The notes under the pieces are model-generated. The model saw nothing but the letters and a program-made list of their open reading frames with translations, did no database searches and was not told the DNA's origin. From NCBI GenBank assembly GCA_017456005.1, contig JAFTLJ010000050.1:1-43287 (forward strand): a DNA stretch of 43,287 nt, written 5' to 3'. This stretch comes from Clostridia bacterium. GTDB taxonomy: Bacteria > Bacillota > Clostridia > Oscillospirales > CAG-272. Position 1 is the first letter of the stretch, and every line of letters starts with the position of its first letter. The position numbers were made by a program, and so were the translations under genes. Shown here piece by piece: positions 42,315-43,287 of this stretch.

Positions 42315-42358
42315 ATACGAGGTGGTACGCAAACGTACCGCCTCGTATTTTTTTTCGA
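42315..42358 (+). terminator. Terminator of the restriction operon
   Basis: ATACGAGGTGGTACG pairs (one G-T) with CGTACCGCCTCGTAT, loop CAAA, then T8. Confidence 0.9.
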
Positions 42359-42366
42359 TAACCGTA

Positions 42367-42395
42367 TTGACAAAAAACATTATGTATGCTATACT
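42367..42395 (+). promoter_or_regulatory. Promoter of the LexA-like gene
   Basis: TTGACA (42367-42372), 17 bp, TATACT (42390-42395), 54 bp before the start codon. Confidence 0.85.
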
Positions 42396-42397
42396 TT

Positions 42398-42426
42398 TTA
42401 TAAAAGAACTTGTACTTCTTTTATAA
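42398..42426. promoter_or_regulatory. Operator-like palindrome over the transcription start
   Basis: TTATAAAAGAA (42398-42408), centre CTTGTAC, TTCTTTTATAA (42416-42426): a perfect 11-bp inverted repeat starting two bases after the -10. It differs from the usual Gram-positive SOS box (GAAC-N4-GTTC), so it may be a lineage-specific LexA site. Confidence 0.65.
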
Positions 42427-42449
42427 CTTTTTTCACTTGTGAGGCGCGT

Positions 42450-43064
42450 ATGAAGCGGATGAATGAAGAAAAACTGAATCAGATGGCGGAGTTCATTCAC
42501 CGCTATATAAGGGAGAACAACGGAGAGTCTCCCAAATTCAAGGAAATACTTGAATATATGAACATGACAAACTCTGTCGGCTACCGTTATCTTACCACCC
42601 TGCGCGACAGAGGGATTATAAACTACAGCGGCAAAGATACGCTTGGTATCAAAGGACAGGAAGAAATGAAAACCGCATTCCACCGCGTTGCTATTGTCGG
42701 CTCGATAGTCTGCGGCTCGCCCGAAGATAACCGCCAGGAGATACAAGGCTACGTTGCTATTCCCGAAGAGTGGCTCGACGGCGACTGTTACCTGCTCCGT
42801 GCTACAGGAGATTCTATGATAGATATTGGCATAGACGAAGGCGACCTTGTGCTTATCAAGCGCGCACAAGAGGCATACGACGGGCAAGTTGTCGCTGTGC
42901 TCACCGACGAAGGGACAACGCTCAAGCGCTTTATGAACCGCGGAAACGGTCGACCGTGGCTCCTTGCCGAGAACAAGAGCTACCCCAAAGAGCGCCGCGA
43001 GCTTAAACCTGCTAAAATCGCCATCCAAGGCATCGCGCTCAAGGTTATCAAAGACATACGCTAA
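42450..43064 (+). CDS. lexA: LexA-type SOS repressor
   Basis: A 204-aa protein; ATG 42450 has GAGG at five-base spacing, while a second ATG at 42459 is weaker; the longer frame crosses the promoter. Residues about 5-65 are a winged-helix LexA DNA-binding domain (NQMAEFIHRYIRENNGESPK...YRYLTTLRDRGII). The peptidase domain has the self-cleavage site VCGSP (Cys-Gly, as in UmuD and P22 C2, rather than Ala-Gly), the catalytic Ser in ATGDSMIDIGI and Lys in TTLKRF. It should repress DNA-damage genes until RecA-induced self-cleavage. It precedes a UvrD-type helicase by 29 bp with no terminator visible, so both may form a damage-controlled operon. Confidence 0.9.
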   Translation: MKRMNEEKLNQMAEFIHRYIRENNGESPKFKEILEYMNMTNSVGYRYLTTLRDRGIINYSGKDTLGIKGQEEMKTAFHRVAIVGSIVCGSPEDNRQEIQGYVAIPEEWLDGDCYLLRATGDSMIDIGIDEGDLVLIKRAQEAYDGQVVAVLTDEGTTLKRFMNRGNGRPWLLAENKSYPKERRELKPAKIAIQGIALKVIKDIR

Positions 43065-43093
43065 CATTTCAAACACGGATATGAGGACAAATT

Positions 43094-43287
43094 ATGCAGG
43101 AATTATTTAGTGAACTTAATGAATCCCAAATGGAAGCAGTAACTGCGACCGAGGGCTATATCCGTGTGATAGCAGGCGCGGGAACGGGCAAAACAAAGGC
43201 GCTGACACACAGATATGCCTATATAGTAAACGAGCTCGGCATCTCCCCCTCCAACATACTCTGCATCACGTTCACCAACAAAGCTGA
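43094..43287 (+). CDS. UvrD/PcrA-type ATP-dependent helicase, N-terminal part
   Basis: ATG 43094 (GAGGA upstream) opens a frame running off the window end. The 64 residues show the Q motif (LNESQMEAV), Walker A AGAGTGKTKAL and ITFTNKA, the start of motif Ia: an SF1A helicase of the UvrD/PcrA/Rep type, which unwinds DNA in repair. It is probably co-transcribed with the LexA-like gene. Confidence 0.92.
   Translation, partial: MQELFSELNESQMEAVTATEGYIRVIAGAGTGKTKALTHRYAYIVNELGISPSNILCITFTNKA

Overview
The window looks like a chromosomal segment of an anaerobic Firmicute of class Clostridia, probably a gut Oscillospiraceae/Ruminococcaceae-type lineage. The basis is the strong AGGAGG-type ribosome binding sites, sigma-A promoters, the clostridial rnfCDGEAB order, TnpV and DUF6809 genes, and mosaic palindromic spacers of the kind I associate with that group. 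The taxon is an inference. The bioenergetic core (about 5-24.5 kb) is visibly richer in G+C than both flanks.

Layout. (1) 1-3.1 kb: the end of a truncated gene, then three small genes (ankyrin-repeat membrane protein, 102-aa protein, lipoprotein). They are separated by near-identical spacer modules, each holding a terminator, a conserved box and a promoter whose -35 lies in the arm of a second hairpin. (2) 3.3-4.9 kb: an XRE regulator and a palindrome-rich spacer. (3) 5-13.7 kb, minus strand: rnfCDGEAB, a NusG-domain-II protein, a Gx-family membrane protein, a tandem-repeat lipoprotein and ApbE flavin transferase. (4) 14-17.6 kb: a DUF4091 protein and a transglutaminase-like surface protein with an 18-copy Thr-rich repeat. 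(5) 17.8-24.5 kb: a complete F-type ATP synthase operon, atpIBEFHAGDC. (6) 24.6-27.3 kb: a solitary tyrosine recombinase, a second lipoprotein related to the one at 2.2 kb, and the 3' half of a tRNA-Ser. (7) 27.3-42.3 kb: a probable integrated island with HTH/TnpV/DUF6809 genes, an orphan HipA-like kinase, and a type I restriction-modification operon carrying several unfamiliar accessory genes. (8) 42.4 kb to the end: a LexA-type repressor with a large operator-like palindrome and the start of a UvrD/PcrA helicase.

How it fits together. Rnf would oxidise ferredoxin with NAD+ and export Na+ or H+. ApbE would attach FMN to RnfD and RnfG. The ATP synthase would use the gradient, and its c subunit carries the two-carboxylate ligand set known from Na+-coupled rotors, so Na+ coupling is likely. 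RnfG is double length with two FMN-binding domains, and the epsilon subunit lacks its inhibitory C-terminal domain.

The best candidate for an undescribed system is the restriction operon at 31.2-42.2 kb. Between hsdM and hsdR it encodes a membrane-anchored dCTP-deaminase-like protein lacking the catalytic Glu, a PD-(D/E)XK-like protein, two further membrane proteins and two tiny genes of 51 and 57 codons. It also has two S subunits, one of half length.
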